Both the position numbers and the translations under genes were made by a program. From the NCBI RefSeq assembly GCF_965118895.1, contig NZ_CBCPJJ010000002.1, forward strand, positions 248,001-312,000: 64,000 nucleotides of DNA, written 5' to 3'. This document shows, piece after piece, positions 62,589-64,000 of the stretch. Position 1 is the first letter of the stretch, and every line of letters begins with the position of its first letter. This DNA is from Rahnella inusitata_A (GTDB lineage: Bacteria > Pseudomonadota > Gammaproteobacteria > Enterobacterales > Enterobacteriaceae). The notes beneath the pieces were generated by a model that worked only from the letters and a program-made list of their open reading frames with translations, was not told the DNA's origin and made no database searches.

Positions 62589-62778
62589 CCGTGTAAGTAA
62601 GATTAAAACGACCACCTGAGACGCTAAACTCGGGTGGCAGCTCAGACTGGGTTAGCGTACCGGCTTACACGGATCCGGCGCTTCTTGCGAAGCCCCTGCC
62701 TGAGCCACCATTATTTGGGGTGAATCAAAGCGCGCGGCATTATCACATAACGCCACCGTGTAAGTCTCGGAACGCTAA
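62589..62778 (-). ncRNA. C4 / P4-CI-like antisense immunity RNA and its targets
   Basis: On the minus strand: target A at 62778-62756 (TTAGCGT...CTTACACGG), antisense segment at 62672-62652 (CCGTGTAAG...TACGCTAA), a stem-loop CCACCCGAG-(TTTAGCGT)-CTCAGGTGG at 62637-62612 whose loop repeats TTAGCGT, and CTTACACGG again at 62597-62589 just before the ATG. One segment is thus complementary to two bipartite targets around it, as seqB is to seqA and seqC in phage P4 and as in C4 RNA of P1/P7. Mature RNA would be about 62680-62605. Confidence 0.6.
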
Positions 62779-63358
62779 CTCCGACTGCGGATTTTGCCGC
62801 AGCGAGGAGACTTTATTCCTGCCAACGAAACAAAGAAACAGGCTGGATGAATTTACAGGGAGTTGTATTCAGATTTGGAAGATGTCTCGCAAAGGTGGGG
62901 CTATTAATCGTTGAGTGTTTAGCCGATAAGCCCTTCTGTCACGAACGCTTCTACATGATGCCATTCGATAAATTGCTCCAGCTCTTGTAGGAATTATCAC
63001 ATCAGGCATAAATAACTGTAGTAAATTATTTTTTTTGCAATAATTCAAATTATATCTAGTAGCATGATTATCTTGACGGATTGTTTTCTATTGACGTTGT
63101 GAATCAAATTATTTTCTTTATCTATTAAGTATATGGCTTTTTGATTTTCTCAAAGTTTTCTTAAACGTATAGTTTTCATTTATAGTAAAATGATCAGATG
63201 TTAAATTTCCAATACACCTGCTACTTTTTCAGTAGTAATATGTTTGTTAATTCCCGCCCTACTAAAAATTTATTTCTGACTATTCTGTTGCTGCAAGACA
63301 GGGTGATATCTGCATTTGCGCTGACTTTAATATTAACTCACTGGAAAATATAGAGATT
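62779..63358. other. AT-rich intergenic region before the DUF4011 gene
   Basis: 580 bases. The first 130 overlap the probable leader promoter of the C4-like RNA (minus strand). From 62,940 the sequence is strongly AT-rich with no gene I can support, marking a change in base composition into the defence gene. Confidence 0.5.
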
Positions 63359-64000
63359 ATGGACGTAGATAGTTCACTTTTTCAAAGTCGTCTTTCCCTA
63401 GAAGATAAGCTTGAGCGAGCTCGTACTGAGCTGTTGGATCTCGGCGCACGCAATAAGCTTCTAAATATCCCCCGTTCGAAAACTTCTAAAAGTGTAGAAA
63501 TAATCGGTGAGAGTTCCGAGCAGGTATACCGTTTTCTCTTTAATGAATCCAAGGCCTTTACATTTTTGCCCGGGCGTGGTGCTTCTGATGACGACGGAAA
63601 GGATGAGCTTACAGAGGAGTTAACCGAAACAAACCTGCTACAGCCTGATGAAGATGCCTGGCAGTTACGAACCGGTCAAACTGATACAAAATTACAAACC
63701 AGAATGACGCCAAAAGGTTTGCAAAAAAGATTATTAGATCTTTATCACGACGCAAGAATTCTAGAAGAGGAACAAGGGGTAAATATCCTGTTCCTGACGT
63801 TAGGTACGTTAAAGTGGGTAGATCCCAATAATAAAGAAAACATTCGATTTGCTCCTCTGGTTTTACTCCCCGTTACTCTGGAGCGAGGAACTGCTGGTGA
63901 AAGGTTTAAACTTAAAATCAGGCCAGAAGAATTATTGGCTAACCTTTCTCTTGAGTCATTTTTGGATAAAATTCATAAGCTCAAATTACCCGCTTTTGAT
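63359..64000 (+). CDS. DUF4011-type protein, probable helicase-nuclease defence protein (5' part)
   Basis: 214 codons are visible from ATG 63359 to the window edge, open throughout. The segment LLDLGARNKLLN near residue 26, followed by MTPKGLQKRLLDLYHDARILEEEQGVNILFL and KENIRFAPLVLLPVTLER, is the N-terminal signature of DUF4011 proteins. Those continue as superfamily 1 helicases, often with a Vsr-like nuclease and DUF3320 at the C-terminus, and one type is known as an anti-phage system. The helicase motifs lie outside the window. Ribosome site is weak. Confidence 0.8.
   Translation, partial: MDVDSSLFQSRLSLEDKLERARTELLDLGARNKLLNIPRSKTSKSVEIIGESSEQVYRFLFNESKAFTFLPGRGASDDDGKDELTEELTETNLLQPDEDAWQLRTGQTDTKLQTRMTPKGLQKRLLDLYHDARILEEEQGVNILFLTLGTLKWVDPNNKENIRFAPLVLLPVTLERGTAGERFKLKIRPEELLANLSLESFLDKIHKLKLPAFD

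Noticed and set aside
62650..62760. Minus-strand frame VALCDNAARFDSPQIMVAQAG... in the leader
   Set aside because: Could be a leader peptide, but only a GTG start with a weak ribosome site is available and conservation is explained by RNA pairing; not called as a gene.
62720..62914. 64-codon plus-strand open frame (KSRNANSDCGFCRSEETLFLP)
   Set aside because: It is antisense to the structured leader of the C4-like RNA; such frames recur in P4-like elements because the RNA is conserved, not because a protein is made.

Overview
The window looks like the chromosome of an enterobacterium (order Enterobacterales). Gene order and protein sequences follow the Escherichia coli core closely, but two E. 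coli map segments (around folD-cysS-purEK-tesA and around acrD-dapE-purC-hda-upp-purMN-ppk) lie side by side, and genes E. coli K-12 lacks (miaE, an L-2-hydroxyacid dehydrogenase, an M15 peptidase) are mixed in. My best guess is a Yersiniaceae genome such as Rahnella or a close relative, at moderate confidence.

Positions 1-11,250 hold cnoX (partial), ybbO, tesA, the ybbA-ybbP ABC exporter, purEK with a PurR operator, miaE, lpxH, ppiB, cysS and alkA. Positions 11,240-19,000 carry two cyclic-di-GMP proteins (DgcE, PdeF) around the magnesium transporter MgtE and a small YfgG-like membrane protein. Positions 19,000-28,620 hold polyphosphate (ppx, ppk), polyamine (speG), purine (purMN, second PurR operator) and pyrimidine salvage (upp, uraA) genes and hda. 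The upp leader keeps the UTP-sensitive G-A-T(n) start, and hda appears to start at CUG. Positions 28,670-50,280 are envelope, lysine/cell-wall and RNA genes: yfgD, bepA, perM, bcp, gcvR, dapA, bamC, purC, ypfJ, a yeaL-like gene, tmcA, ypfH, ypfN, an M15 peptidase, dapE, yffB, the 19-residue ypfM, acrD, a small wHTH protein, nudK and two periplasmic proteins (DUF3298-like, DUF1176). Next come ybcJ-folD, a HicDH-like dehydrogenase and tRNA-Arg(TCT).

From the 3' end of that tRNA (argU, the DLP12 site in E. coli K-12) to about 61 kb lies a decayed prophage. It has a frameshifted, N-truncated integrase fused to a tape-measure fragment, one complete IS3-family element without target duplication, a second truncated one, an SGNH-esterase fragment, a tail-fibre tail with its assembly gene, and then a better preserved regulatory block: an XRE-ImmA/IrrE protease gene overlapping a 208-residue partner behind a palindromic operator, two DinI-like genes (one with a LexA-like box), a 58-residue AlpA-like gene and a PrtN-like activator. 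GAACC repeats follow.

From 61.1 kb on there is a tiny lipoprotein, a YagU-family membrane protein, and a 110-residue gene whose leader shows a P4-CI/C4-type antisense arrangement: one segment complementary to two bipartite targets on either side of it. The window ends inside a DUF4011-type protein, a family linked to helicase-nuclease phage defence. The last 10 kb is the accessory zone and holds the best candidates for undescribed biology.
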